NCBI RefSeq assembly: GCF_963576675.1
Contig: NC_088913.1
Location: 74,275,001-74,339,000 of the forward strand
Direction of reading: 5' to 3'
From: Euphorbia lathyris
Lineage: Eukaryota; Streptophyta; Magnoliopsida; Malpighiales; Euphorbiaceae
Length of the DNA: 64,000 nt
Shown: positions 10,756-21,765 of the stretch, in pieces
Numbering within the stretch: the first letter of the stretch is position 1
How the letters are laid out: the number at the start of each line of letters is the position of its first letter
Translations under genes and position numbers: made by a program
Notes under the pieces: model-generated
The model's input: only the letters and a program-made list of their open reading frames with translations
The model's database searches: none
Told to the model about the DNA's origin: nothing

Positions 10756-11425
10756 CTAGGGTCGGCTCTAGGGGGAGGCCACCTAGGCGGCCGTCTAGGG
10801 CGTTCGACTTACGGGGCCTCCGGTCGGAATTTTTTTCGAATTTGATAATTATTAAAATTGCAATGGTTAAAAAGATGTAGACTTGGATATATAACAAAAT
10901 GTATTAATGCTAGGCTGAATGGTAAAGACATAGTGGAACTATTTGTGATGGTGTGAGTTTGATCCTCAGAAATGTATGTTTTGGTTCTCATTTTCTATTT
11001 TCTTTTATTGCTGATTTTCTTAATAATAAGAAAGAATATTTCATATACATAACAATCTGTACCGATCAAATTTTTTATGCTGAATATTTTCACAAATTCA
11101 AAATGAAAATTATAATCTAGTAGGACAATAAATCATAAAAAGGCTCAAATGTATGGATCGGCCCTGAACATAGGCCAGGAGTGCGATTGCCTAGAACCTG
11201 AGCCAAAATGGTCTCATATTTTTTTTTACTGTATATATAGTATTTTTTTAAAATGACTAAATAATATGATATTTTAGATCTAAAATATGTCCAAATTTCT
11301 ATTTTAAACTTTTAAGTATAATTTTTTTTATTAAGGACTTCTTTATCTCTTTTTTTCATCTAGGCCCATAAAAAAATCAGGACCGGCCCTGCCTAGGGCC
11401 TCTAAAATACTAGAGCCGGCCCTAG
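10756..11425. mobile_element. hAT-like non-autonomous element (670 bp)
   Basis: Inverted ends CTAGGGTCGGCTCTAG (10756-10771) and CTAGAGCCGGCCCTAG (11410-11425) pair with one mismatch. The interior is AT-rich with internal CGGCCCTG-containing blocks near 11160 and 11385, suggesting a second related element nested inside. A clean 8-bp duplication is not visible (AGTTCT is on both sides), so the superfamily is uncertain. Confidence 0.6.
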
Positions 11426-11479
11426 TTCTATTACAAGTCTTCCTCGGTTACTATTCTGTGTCGCATTTATGTGCATGAT

Positions 11480-11960
11480 ATTTTATTGAAGGGATCATCT
11501 TAATGACATTGGATGCTTTGTTTTTCAAGATACAATCATCAACAAACATGACACCAAGGTGCTTTTTTTCCCCGTTGATCCTCTCTTCAGGTTCATGGAT
11601 TCACTAATGTAGATTAGGTTGGAAATCTTGATGACGTAAATCTACCACTGTGTATGTGATATATCTCGGGAGAAATTTGATATCTTGGGTGGTATCAAAG
11701 AAATAATGTTCAGTTGCTCGCTCATCTCCTGAAGTAAAATATCGAGCATTGGTTAATAGTGCTTCTGATATTTGTTGGTTGTAAACTCTTCTTCGTGAGA
11801 TTGGTCTCTATTCCTTGACCACGCTGATTATTATGCGACGACCTGTCTTGCACCTATCCCGCCATGAATCTTATTTTTCATCATAGGAGTAAACATATTA
11901 AAGTTGATTTCCATTGTGTGATACTATGTATAAAAAGGTCTTCTTCATTTTCAGTGGGTG
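11480..11960 (+). pseudogene. Ty1/copia RNase H fragment
   Basis: The frame through 11740 reads SVARSSPEVKYRALVNSASD followed by ICWL*TLLREIGL and later NLIFHHRSKHIKVDFHCV. These are the copia RNase H signatures SRSSxEAEYRAL and FHxRSKHIxIDxHxV. Stops are present (W or Q codons to stop). It is most likely the continuation of the copia remnant whose RT is at 8595-8855. Confidence 0.75.
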
Positions 11961-12029
11961 CATACTTTAGATGAAGTCACATATACATCCTCACCAGACC
12001 TTGTCCAATGATCGTTTCAACTATATATA

Positions 12030-13484
12030 GGGGAGGGATCAAGTGAGAACCCTCCCCTAGGTGAGAACCACCCAAAACTACGTAGTTTTGGGTGTCAAAT
12101 TTAATAAAAAAAAATGCTGATGCTATTGGGGTTCGAACCCTGGCCCCCTCACTTACACTCCACACTGTTTACCACTGAGTCATTTGCTTCCCTTGTGTAT
12201 TTTGCCGCGCGCTGATTAATATACCAATGCCTTTGTAGCTTCTATTGTTTAATATTTGATGCATGCACTTATTAATATTGATTAAATTCGCATAATAATT
12301 ATTAATAGAAAAAAACAAATGTGCATAATAATTAATTATTAATAGAAAAAAAACAAAAACATGCTCTAATTTCTTATTTATTTAATTCCTCTATATTTTT
12401 GTAATTTATGTTTTAAATTGTTAAGGACGATGTTCTAAATATTGTTACATATGTTCTAAACTTTATAATTTGTGTTCTAAAAATTAAGATAATGTTTTAA
12501 AAAAATAGTAAATATATGGGCTATTTTTTTGTTCAAAAAAAAACTTACATTCTAAATAACATAACGTATGTTCTAAAAAACATAACATATATTCTAAAGT
12601 TTATAGTTTGTGTTCCAAAAATTAAGTATAATTTTCTAAAAAAAGCAGTAGATATCTGTATCGTTTTTTCACTTGTTCTATAATATAATTTATAACTCAT
12701 GTTCGAAAAAACATAACATGTGTTCTAAAAAACATAACATATGTTCTAAAAAATATGTCGTACGTTCTAACTTCATAGTTTGTGTTTTAAAAGTTAAAAT
12801 ATATGTTATAACGTATGTTTTAAAAAATATATAGTTTGTGTTCTAAAAATTAAGTATAATGTTCTAAAAAATCAGTAGATATCTGGATCGTTTTTTCATT
12901 TGTTCTATAATATAATTTATAACTCATGTTCGAAAAAACATAACACGTGTTCTAAAAAACATAACGTATGTTCTAAAAAATATGTCGTACGTTCTAAACT
13001 TCATAGTTCGTGTTTTAAAAGTTAAAATATATGTTCTAACGTATGTTTAAAAAAATATATTTTCTTATATAACATAAATTACAAAAATATAAAGGAATTA
13101 AATAAATAAGAAATTGGAGCATGTTTTTGGATTTTTTCTATTAATAATTCATTATTATGGACATTTTCTTTCTATTAATAATTCATTATTATGCAAATTT
13201 TTTTTTTCTATTAATAATTTATTACTATGCACATTTAATCAATATTAATAAGAGCATGCATCAAAATTAAACAATAGAAGCTACAAGGGCAATAGTATAT
13301 TTATCAGCGCGCGACATAAATTATAAGGAAAGTAATTGGCTCATTGGTAAGTTGTGTGGATTGTAAACATAGGGTCTCAGGTTCGACCTCTCTAAACAGC
13401 AATGTTTTTTTTAATTTTTTCTACCCAAAACTACGTAGTTTTAGGTGATTCTCACCTAGGAAAGGGTTCTCACAAGAGCCATCT

Positions 13485-13486
<2 letters not shown>
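12030..13486. mobile_element. Foldback/MULE-like element with very long inverted arms
   Basis: The left end GGGGAGGGATCAAGTGAG pairs with the right end, whose complement reads GGAGATGGCTCTTGTGAG. The pairing continues through ACTACGTAGTTTTGGGT, a tRNA-like stretch, GCGCGC, CAATAGAAG and TTTAATTCCT-like blocks, so each arm is roughly 400 bp. The centre (12430-13060) is a tandem repeat of GTTCTAAAAAACATAAC-like units. The target is TATATATA-like DNA on both sides, so the duplication cannot be read cleanly. No coding sequence. Confidence 0.75.
12604..13050. repeat. 227-bp tandem duplication in the core of the foldback element
   Basis: Two consecutive copies, e.g. GATATCTG at 12651 and again at 12878, with the surrounding TTTTTTCA, GTTCGAAAAAACATAAC and GTCGTACGTTCTAA blocks in the same order. 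Short TGTTCTAAAAA units recur inside each copy. Confidence 0.8.

Positions 13487-13518
<32 letters not shown>
13487..13518. repeat. (TA)16 microsatellite
   Basis: Uninterrupted TA dinucleotides directly abutting the right end of the foldback element. Confidence 0.95.
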
Positions 13519-13519
<1 letters not shown>

Positions 13520-13608
13520 CTTTCTTCTCTTTGCACCCTAGTTTCTTTTCTCAAGGGCACCACAAGTCTCTTTAGGTTAGTTTCTCTTTTTTTGCTTTCT
13601 TTATGATA

Positions 13609-13634
13609 CTAGTTTTAGACCCGTGCTTTGCACG
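13609..13634 (-). other. Helitron-type 3' terminus: hairpin and CTAG
   Basis: Plus-strand text is CTAGTTTTAGACC, then CGTGC TTT GCACG. Read on the minus strand this is a hairpin followed 12 nt later by CTAG and T. Confidence 0.6.
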
Positions 13635-14649
13635 ATCTTTTTATTTAGTTTTGTTAGCATTGTACAGACGTTTAGAAATTTACCGTTTAAAATTTTAATT
13701 AATATATAAATATTAAAATTTAGAGTAATGATTTTTAATTTATAGTGCATTAAGATATTGAAGAAGGAATGATTACTTCTTTTGAAAATTATATTTTGAA
13801 TTTTCCATCATCAAGACAAATCATAATTTTAAATATTTTTTACATAATTCTTGAAACTACCACTTTCATTTGACCATGCCAGAATACTAAACGAAGAAAA
13901 TATAATTTAAATAAAGAAAACCGTCTATTGCACGGAATGTACAATAAATTTATAAGTATTTTAATGAAAGTAATTTTTTTTGCTATATATAAATTATATT
14001 GCGGTCATTAAATGACTAATATATTTATAAATCATATTGGAAGAACAAAATTAACTTTTTTTTAGGGGAACATAACATATTTGACTTTAAAACATAATAA
14101 TCATTATACTTTTATTAAAAAAAAATTAATAGTACATTTTTAGTAAAATTATATATATTATTTTCCTTGTCATAAATAACAATTTCCAATCTCTATTTAC
14201 TTCTAAAATATTATTTATGTGTTTTCAAAAGTCAGTGCAATATTAATTAAATTATCAAAATGATTAGTTTATTCTTAATATTTCTCATCTATGAAAAAAT
14301 CTTTCTTTCATTTTTATGGCTGAATTAAAAATATTTGCATTAGTACCAATTTTTTTTTTATATAAAGGTAAAACATATTTATGGTAAAACAAAATGACAT
14401 ATAGTAATAAATAAATTAAAAAATATTAAACAACATGATATATAATAAAAAACAAAGAGAGAATTATTTTAATTTTTCATTTTTAAATTAAACTTGTTAT
14501 GGTTGGATGCGTAGACATTGTAAGGTATATTTAATATTTATAATAACATTAAAAAATTAATTTATAAGTTAAATATAAAAACATCAATTAATTTATGAGT
14601 GATATAAATTTATTGAAAAATGTATGAATGTATGATATAAATTTGTTAG

Positions 14650-15110
14650 TTTTTTTTTTTTTTTTTTTTTTTTTTTTGATAGAAATGCCATATCTCATTT
14701 CATTGACATAAAAGGTACAACATACAACACGAAAATAAACCCATACAGGCTATAGCCAGTATAAGTTCCACAAAGGGAAGAGAAATGACTACAAAAAGCA
14801 ATATAAGACTACAACGAGCAATAATAACCATAAAAGGTATAAATACAACAAACATAGAAATCATATTCTTCTCGTAAGTCAAGTCCCGTTGAAAAACCTC
14901 TGTAATCCATGCTTCATCATTTAGGCTCCTCCGGATTTTAGGATCTGAGTCCTTTCTGTTTTTGCAACCACGCAGATCTATAGATCTACGGACAAGATGA
15001 AGCTTTTCCGCTCTTGCTAAGACCGAAAAAAGACTAAAAGAAAGAAGTATAGCGAACAGTTGTAGATCTGACGGAAATAGAAGTTCAAGAAGATATATAG
15101 ATTTCAAACT
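14650..15110 (-). mobile_element. 3' end of a retroposon with poly-A tail
   Basis: A run of 28 T at 14650-14677 is a poly-A tail on the minus strand. It is preceded (reading minus) by a segment ending GAGATATGGCATTTCTATC that resembles the 3' UTR of plant L1-type LINEs. A 135-residue open frame (15107-14700) covers it, but I see no RT or RNase H motif in it, so I do not call a protein. Confidence 0.45.
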
Positions 15111-15159
15111 AACAAGAAAAAGTAATTTGAAACGAAAACGAAGACTAAAACATAAATTG

Positions 15160-15198
15160 GAGGAGGAAGAAGGAAGACAAGCTTCCTTCTTCCTCCTC
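15160..15198. repeat. Perfect 17-bp hairpin
   Basis: GAGGAGGAAGAAGGAAG at 15160-15176, 5-nt loop, then its exact complement CTTCCTTCTTCCTCCTC at 15182-15198. One strand is all purine and the other all pyrimidine. Confidence 0.9.
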
Positions 15199-17094
15199 TA
15201 ATTAGATCTGTTTAGAAAGCTACAATGGAGAAAGTGACGGTGATGATAGCGGTAAGGACGAGATCTGAAAAGAAAAAAGGAAAAATGAGAAGAAAGTTTC
15301 TTTAGTGTCTAGTTAAGGCATAAAAAATGTTCACTTCATAATTAACGGAAAAAATGATGTTCCATAAAAATATAAAAATCAGATAAAATTATTCAAATAT
15401 TAATATTGCTCCAAAAATGAATTTAATGAATATTTTTATATAATAATATTTTTATGTTGACAAAATATCTACAAATTATTAAACACCACAAAACAACATG
15501 AGAACATATAAGGAATTTAATCTAACATTTCTGTCTCCAAAACAAATTCTTAGTGACATAAAAGGAAGAAGAACTTCTCATGCTAACACTCCATAGAGCA
15601 GAAAGTTGACATGGGGAATGAAGGCAATTAAAAAACAATAAATGAGTGAAAGTAACATTAAGCCTGAAAGCTATTTCTTCCCATATTGTTGAGGTTGTGT
15701 GTAATACCCAAGTCAACCTCCCATATTGTTTTTCGTAAGATACATTGTTGAATAATAAAACTAATTTCTTTGAAGTAGTGTCAATGCTTACATGACGATA
15801 GATTGGTTGCATATCCTAGCATTTGCATAAAGAATACTGGAGAAGCTCATATGTACATGTGTGTAGAATAAGAGCAAACCAGCAAATAAGAGCAGATAGA
15901 ATAAGATCCATATATACGGGAAATCAGAACTCAATGTTACATGTTGAATAAAAACCGAATAGAATAATGTTTCAATCGTGGGTTATATGAATCTGGAAAG
16001 GGATAAGAACTGAGTTGATGCGAAACAGAAAGAGAATGTAACATAGACAATCGAAAGTGGATTAGGAACTATTTTGAAAGTGTCATTTTGAAAGAAGAAT
16101 ATAACTCAAACTTAATTGTGACTATCATGTTAGATTCACTCATTGTTTGAATAAAACAAAACCTAAACCAAACTTGAAAAGAGAAAAACTAACTTACATA
16201 GAGGCCATGGAAAATCTACTTCAGATCATTCTCCATATTTCTCATGTTCGCAAGTGATTGGCACAAAATATAATAGCAAGCCGAGCAAAGTTTGTACTGC
16301 TAGAAAAGAAAAAGATAGAATGAAAACAAAATTCATTATAACTATTGTTTTAATGAACAAAGTAATGCTTAAAAGGAAAACTAACCAGTGAAAATTAAAC
16401 TTGTATTCATCGTGATCAGAGTTTAAACTATGTTTTAAAAATGATAGAGAAGAAAACATGATCCATCCATAACAAAAATGATGAATAAATCATAAACATT
16501 ATAGAGAAGAAAACTAAGAAATGGAGATCAATCCAGTAAAAACCATAAACTTTTGTGAGATAATGGTTTTATTAGTTTGAGAAACTTAAAATCTCAGTAA
16601 TGTCATGTAGCAAAAAATTTAGCAAGCATAATTGAATATCTTGTAGGTTACCATGATTTAGTTGACTTGAAATTATAATAGTCTAAAAGACATAAATTGT
16701 TGTAAATCAAATTGTGTTTCACATTCTCAAGTATACCAATTTACTGATGTTCATACATTGAAACAATAATATTTGTTTTTTCACTTAAAACATCTTGTTG
16801 TTGCCACAACTATTCTAATGAAATTACACAAGATGGATTACAGAAAAAAAATTACAGATGTGAATTGAAAAGCTTCTAAGCAGAATGCAAAAGACCAGTT
16901 AACAACATAAAGTAGAGTTTCAAGATAAAAAAAAAAGCAATGGCAATTATTACCCAGCACTATGAATAGGATGCAAGCACCATCACTTAATCAACATCTC
17001 AAAATCTCATAGAGTTCCATGTAAATTAGAAGAAAAAGTATATAAAATGGATATTAGAAAATAAGAACAGTGATTGGTGCAGAACAAATAAAAT
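15199..17094. other. AT-rich interior of the Helitron-like segment, nothing identified
   Basis: Open frames of 77-96 residues on the minus strand (e.g. 15812-15522) have no recognisable motif and composition typical of AT-rich non-coding DNA. No RNA gene or repeat structure is seen. Confidence 0.4.
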
Positions 17095-17275
17095 CAGGAG
17101 ATCTTAAGGATCATTCCATCGGTTCTAACATAAAGTAGGCAGCCCCAGCAAGCTCATAGATTACACTATTCGCAGAACGGTGCACTCTTCTAATATAAAA
17201 CCATAAGCGGACCTAAAAAATCATTCCATAAGATAATTAACTACTGTAACAGCATCCGATTCAATCTCACATCTT
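17095..17275 (-). pseudogene. RNase H-domain remnant of a non-LTR retrotransposon
   Basis: The minus strand reads VHRSANSVIYELAGAAYFML followed by LRSPDFI, and upstream EIESDAVTVVNYL. This is the end of the plant LINE-type RNase H domain (E-x-D-S strand, then RxxNxxAHxLA helix). Frame changes and a stop are present. Confidence 0.6.
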
Positions 17276-19254
17276 CTTCGAACCTTTATTTTTTTTAACC
17301 AACTTAGCACTTTCCAAAACTAAAATTGCTTTAGAACTTATGAAATACATTAACAATAATAACCTAATGAGTGGCACCAGTATTTATTTATTTTTCTGAA
17401 AGGAAAGTTTTGGGAGATTTAACCTTTGAACTTTAATTTTTGTTAAAATGTATCCCCAATGGAAGAAATCAAACGAAATTGAAAGAGATAGAAAAACTGA
17501 CCTCCATCCATTACCAATTGGTTCCTCAATCAACATTGAAAATGACAAAAACACACCGTAATAGATGAAGGCGGCGATGCTCAGGCTTGAAAATTCGTCG
17601 TAGCAGATGAGGAACTCAGGAAAAGGAACGATCAACACCAAAACATGTGAGACAGCAAGTAGTTCTTAATCCAAAACATGTGAGACAGCAAGTAGTTCTA
17701 AGATTAAGAAGAAATCTTAGATATTGAGATAGTGATAACCCCATATTCAATTATAGATGCTGCTCAAAGCCTTTTCTGTTGGAAAACAGATAAAATTGAA
17801 TTTTATAAGAAAATCTATAGGGTAAAAGAAAGTGATTGAGCAGATGCAACATCAAATTTCAATTTAACAGTCAAAATTATCAACATCAAATTCAAAGGGA
17901 GAAGCAGAGCATAAAAAAAAGGCTGTAAAAATTCACCAAAAGGAAAGAATAACGGACATTCTTATAGCAACATCGATCTTTGAAATCACCCGTCTCATAA
18001 AGAGATTGGAGGAAATTGTAAAAGGGGGAATATATAGCACACACATAAGCACAAAAAGTAAGCAAATAACACACATACATTAAAACCCATGTAGAATAGC
18101 AAAAGGATAAGAAAATTAATTACATGTTAATGCAACAAAGTTGAAGATAAAAAAAATTAAATTGGGAGCTTAGAGGCCATGAAATAGAAAGGAGAGAAGC
18201 CAATGAGAGAAGTAAAATGGACATAAGAAAGCAGAAAGCAAGAGAATGAAGTAATTGTTACATAACCACATCTTAGTATTAAACTGCAAACACATTAAGG
18301 TATTAATGATTCAAAATAATGGAACCCATAGGGTTTGACAATTACAGGCAGACCTGATCAAAATGGAAGTAACCAATATGCAAATTAAAATAATAGATTA
18401 GCAAAAAATGAAAGCAAGGAAAAAATATTCCAAGTATTCTTACCAGAATCGAAATGAGCAGGTATGAGAGAAACCTAACATCAATAGAAGAGTATCCCAA
18501 ACACATGAAGAAAAGAAAAAATCAAATCAGAGAAACCCAAAAGTAAAAAATGGGAGGTTAGGGATTAGGGAACATCACAAACAACACAAATGGTGATCAA
18601 TAGATTCTATCAGCATCAAAATTTTTTTTTATTCAAGTCAGTATTATTGAGATTGAACCACAAATAGATCAGTGACCACATCAATATCTGCCAAAAATTA
18701 AAAATTAACATAAATAGAACAGTGACCAAATAAATATATGCCAAAAATTAGGAGGAACACAATTAAAAAAAAGTCTTTACCTATATAGAAATGCAGAACT
18801 CAAAATCGCATAACAGTAAGAGAAATCAAACCTCTGTAAACTAATTGGACAAAGAATCAGATCCATTGGCATTTGTTTCTACGCCTAAACCAGGATATAG
18901 AATCATGACAATAAATTGTGTAGCATTTGATTCATATGAATGAAAGAGAGAGTGAACCAGGTGCTGCAGATGGGCAGAAACGGTGAAGATAATGACAGTG
19001 GAGGGTTTTGGAAATTTAATTTAGAGAGTTGAAACAGTCCAAGAAGATAGGAATTTGAGAGAATGCACGACAGTTTTACATTTGAGAGAGGGCAGTTGAT
19101 GGGATTGTGGGAGTGGATTCAAACTGTAAATTAGATGATTTCAATTTGTGATTACTTTGAAATAAAATAAGAAAATGACATGTCAGCATTTAAAGAATAA
19201 GGGAAGTACACCTCGTCTATTAGAGTTAGAGATTTAGATATATAGATAGATAGA
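17276..19254. other. AT-rich interior of the Helitron-like segment, possible captured gene pieces
   Basis: The minus-strand frame 17641-17384 reads VPFPEFLICYDEFSSLSIAA and is hydrophobic. Reading minus from 19130, a pyrimidine-rich leader-like stretch ends in CTGCAG. I see no convincing full exon chain. A 28-bp direct repeat (CCAAAACATGTGAGACAGCAAGTAGTTCT type) occurs at about 17637 and 17670. Confidence 0.3.
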
Positions 19255-19736
19255 TTTGTAATTTCTTAAAGTTAATCATATTTTGTATTGGATTATTTGA
19301 ATACTTTTTTAAATAAAATATACTTCAATAAATTTGTTAATATTAATATTATTATAAACATTCTAAATATTTCAATATTCAAATTCATAAATGATATTTT
19401 ATTATTTAGATGTGCATCCATGTCTAAATCTTAAAAAAAACACCCTTAGTTAGGTTATTCCTTTATTATCCTAACAATCATTTTTTTTTTTTTGAAACTA
19501 TTATCCTAACAATCATAATTATGCTATTTAGGTCAAAGATATCTTATTATTCAGATGTCCATCCAGATCTTAAAAATAAACAAATACACCCTTAATTAGA
19601 TTATTCTTTATTATCCTAATGATGTATTTATTTTATTTAGATCAACATCTTTTCACTCTAGGCAATTAAGATTTTGTAAGATGCTCTACTATTGTTCCAA
19701 TGGAATGTGAAAACCGCATCAAAAAAGAGAATTAAG
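19255..19736. other. Spacer with a degenerate direct repeat; nsLTP2 3' flank at its end
   Basis: Blocks GATATTTTATTATTTAGATG and GATATCTTATTATTCAGATG (near 19393 and 19538) begin two diverged copies of a repeat of about 100 bp. The last bases, AACCGCATCAAAAAAGAGAATTAAG, correspond to the nsLTP1 3' flank (AAACGGCACCAAAAGAG...GAATTAA), the empty site for the next element. Confidence 0.55.
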
Positions 19737-20007
19737 TGTTGAAATAATAAACTTGTAATTAATAGTCTTTAATTTGGTACAATGTATTATTCAAGAGTCA
19801 TTTTTGTATCTGTATTTATAGAGTGTCCAAGAGTCATTTCTGTATCTGTATTTATAGAGAGTTAATGTTGTTTACCAAGAGTCATATTTGTAATCTATAA
19901 ATACCTATCAATACAATTAGTAAGGCAAGAGAATCAGAAGAGAATTTTCTTCCATCAATTATACTCTTCCTCTGTTACCTGTGTAAGTTTATTTATTTGA
20001 TCCAACA
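19737..20007 (+). repeat. 5' LTR of small LTR element, copy B
   Basis: 271 bp, with the CAAGAGTCATTT block in two tandem copies; ends GATCCAACA. Confidence 0.9.
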
Positions 20008-20053
20008 ATTTGGTATCAGAGCCAGAAAAAAATTCTCCTGAAAATTGAGAATA

Positions 20054-21204
20054 ATGGTGAAAAGAGAAATCGTCATTGATTCGTGGGAGACCAAGTCCCA
20101 GATTTGGAAAGCTATGCGCTTATGCATAGATGACATCAAAGAACAAGTTGATTCTTTGACTTTCGAGGAGATCAGGAGGGTGTTGGAAAATGATTTGGGA
20201 TTGGAGAAATATGCTTTGGATGGACAGAAGAAATTTGTCATGCAATGTCTGGTGGAATCCTTAGAAAATGATGATGATGAAATCTCTGAGGATTTAGAAA
20301 GTATCAGATGATGAGGAGAAAATGGAAGATTCTCGTGTGATGGGTCTTTTGCCAGAAACTGATCCGGTCAGTAAGAAGAAAGAAGTTCAAAGTAAGAGCA
20401 GAATTACCACAGTCATATTGAAGAGAGATTCTTATATTAAAGCCAATTGTGAGGAAGTTACAACGAACAGTTTTTGTCGAATGTTAGAGGAAGATTTTGG
20501 ACTTGATAAATTTGCAATTGATCCATATAAGAAATATATAGGCAATCTGTTATATGAGGTATTTCTATGGGTTGATGAGAATTTGGAGTCTTCAGACAGA
20601 GAGATTGATGAGGACGACCAGGATGAAGATGGTGAAGTAAAACTGAGACTTGAAAAAGAAGTCAACGCATCAGGCAAGAAGCAAAGCAAACCTATGGAAG
20701 AAACAATGAAGGACTACAATGGTGCAGGGAATACCTCTAATGATAGCCATCATTGTGCCACATCCGCTCATCAATGTGTCAAGAAAAAGGAAGTTTCAAC
20801 TCTAGCGTATGGTAAAGATGTTGAGCAACACAGGATGAATGTACCTCCAAGAAAATGAAGCAGGTGTCTGAGAACAAATGTGCGACCGAGCTAAAGGAAG
20901 TAAATGAGATATTTTCCATAGAAGGATTATTATCAAAGACATCTGAAAAGGAAATCATGGAAGTTAAAAAGAGAAAGGAAAGAGTGAAAGAAGTCCAGGG
21001 AATTGACATGAGTAGTATTATGTCAATGTCATGTAGAAGGTACACTACAAGTTATGTTCCACATCCTAACCCCAAAATACCAGTTGCCAGTGATAATAAT
21101 GGTGATGGTACTGATGAAGATGAGGAAGAAGAAAATGATGGAAATACTAATGGGGATGATGGAAGCTACCGTGTCGATAACAATGAATTTCGAAGAAAAC
21201 GTTA
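20054..21204 (+). pseudogene. Captured HIRIP3/CHZ histone-chaperone-like coding sequence, copy B (three frames)
   Basis: Better preserved than copy A. Frame 1 (20054-20311) has MVKREIVIDSWETKSQIWKA and EQVDSLTFEEIRRVLENDLG. Frame 2 (20322-20858) starts MEDSRVMGLLPETD, has a second module YIKANCEEVTTNSFCRMLEE with GLDKFAIDPYKKYI, an acidic stretch, and VSTLAYGKDVEQH. Frame 3 (20855-21205) has [47 protein letters not shown] and an acidic Asp/Glu/Asn tail. The three frames line up as one protein of about 380 residues with a short break after each. The order matches my memory of plant HIRIP3-like CHZ chaperones. No introns, as expected for capture of an mRNA. Confidence 0.65.
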
Positions 21205-21322
21205 GAGATAATAATAGGGTTAATGGCAGCTAGAGTGAAGAGATGAAGTTTGAAGATTTAAACAGATTACAAATTGTTCTTGGTGTTACTAAGGGATAAA
21301 AAAATTATAAGTTTAAGGGGTG

Positions 21323-21593
21323 TGTTGAAATAATAAACTTATAATTAATAGTCTTTAATTTGGTATAGTGTATTATTCAAGAGTCATTTCTGTATCTGTA
21401 TTTATATAGTGTCCAAGAGTCATTTCTGTATCTGTATTTATAGAGATTTAATGTTGTTTACCAAGAGTCATATTTGTAATTTATAAATACCTATCAATAC
21501 AAGTAGTAAGGCAAGAGAATGAGAAGAGAATTTTCTTCCATCAATTATACTCTTCCTCTGTTACCTGTGTAAGTTTATTCATTTGATCCAACA
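21323..21593 (+). repeat. 3' LTR of small LTR element, copy B
   Basis: 271 bp, same internal duplication as the 5' LTR. It ends CCAACA followed by the TTAAG target duplication. Confidence 0.9.
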
Positions 21594-21765
21594 TTAAGAA
21601 ACACAATTTATTTATCATCAGATATGCCAAAATGTTACACTAACTTCTTTGTTTTCTTTTGCAATTTAGCTATAGCTACAACTGCTAACACTCCAGCATA
21701 CTGGTAGAAGCAGACACATACATATAGATATAGTAGACAGTAGCGTAGCTGATGATGTTCGCTTT

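Larger units (their letters stand above)
13609..19254 (-). mobile_element. Helitron-like segment, non-autonomous (candidate)
   Basis: On the minus strand the left boundary reads CGTGCAAAGCACG (5-bp stem, 3-nt loop), then 12 nt later CTAG followed by T, which is the Helitron 3' end rule (hairpin plus CTRR, insertion before T). At the right boundary the minus strand reads A then TCTATCTATC and TCTAAATCTCTAACTC, a plausible 5' TC end. Between them lie 5.6 kb of AT-rich sequence without Rep or helicase coding. 18950-19130 read on the minus strand looks like a gene 5' UTR, and 17384-17641 holds an 85-residue hydrophobic open frame, so captured exons are possible but I cannot name them. The 5' end is the weaker boundary. 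Confidence 0.5.
19737..21593 (+). mobile_element. Small non-autonomous LTR element carrying a HIRIP3/CHZ-like coding sequence, copy B
   Basis: LTRs of 271 bp each (19737-20007 and 21323-21593), TGTTG...CCAACA, with a perfect 5-bp duplication TTAAG (19732-19736 and 21594-21598). The PBS TGGTATCAGAGCC starts at 20012, and AAGTTTAAGGGG precedes the 3' LTR. The LTRs differ at about 10 sites by eye, so copy B is younger than copy A. Both LTRs share an internal duplication of about 45 bp (CAAGAGTCATTT...TTTATAGAG twice) absent from copy A. The interior has no retroviral genes. It is inserted next to the poly-A region of nsLTP2. Confidence 0.92.

Noticed and set aside
14700..15107. 135-residue hydrophobic minus-strand frame as a membrane protein gene
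   Set aside because: It runs into a poly-A tail-like T28 run and resembles a retroposon 3' UTR; no start context or homology recognised.
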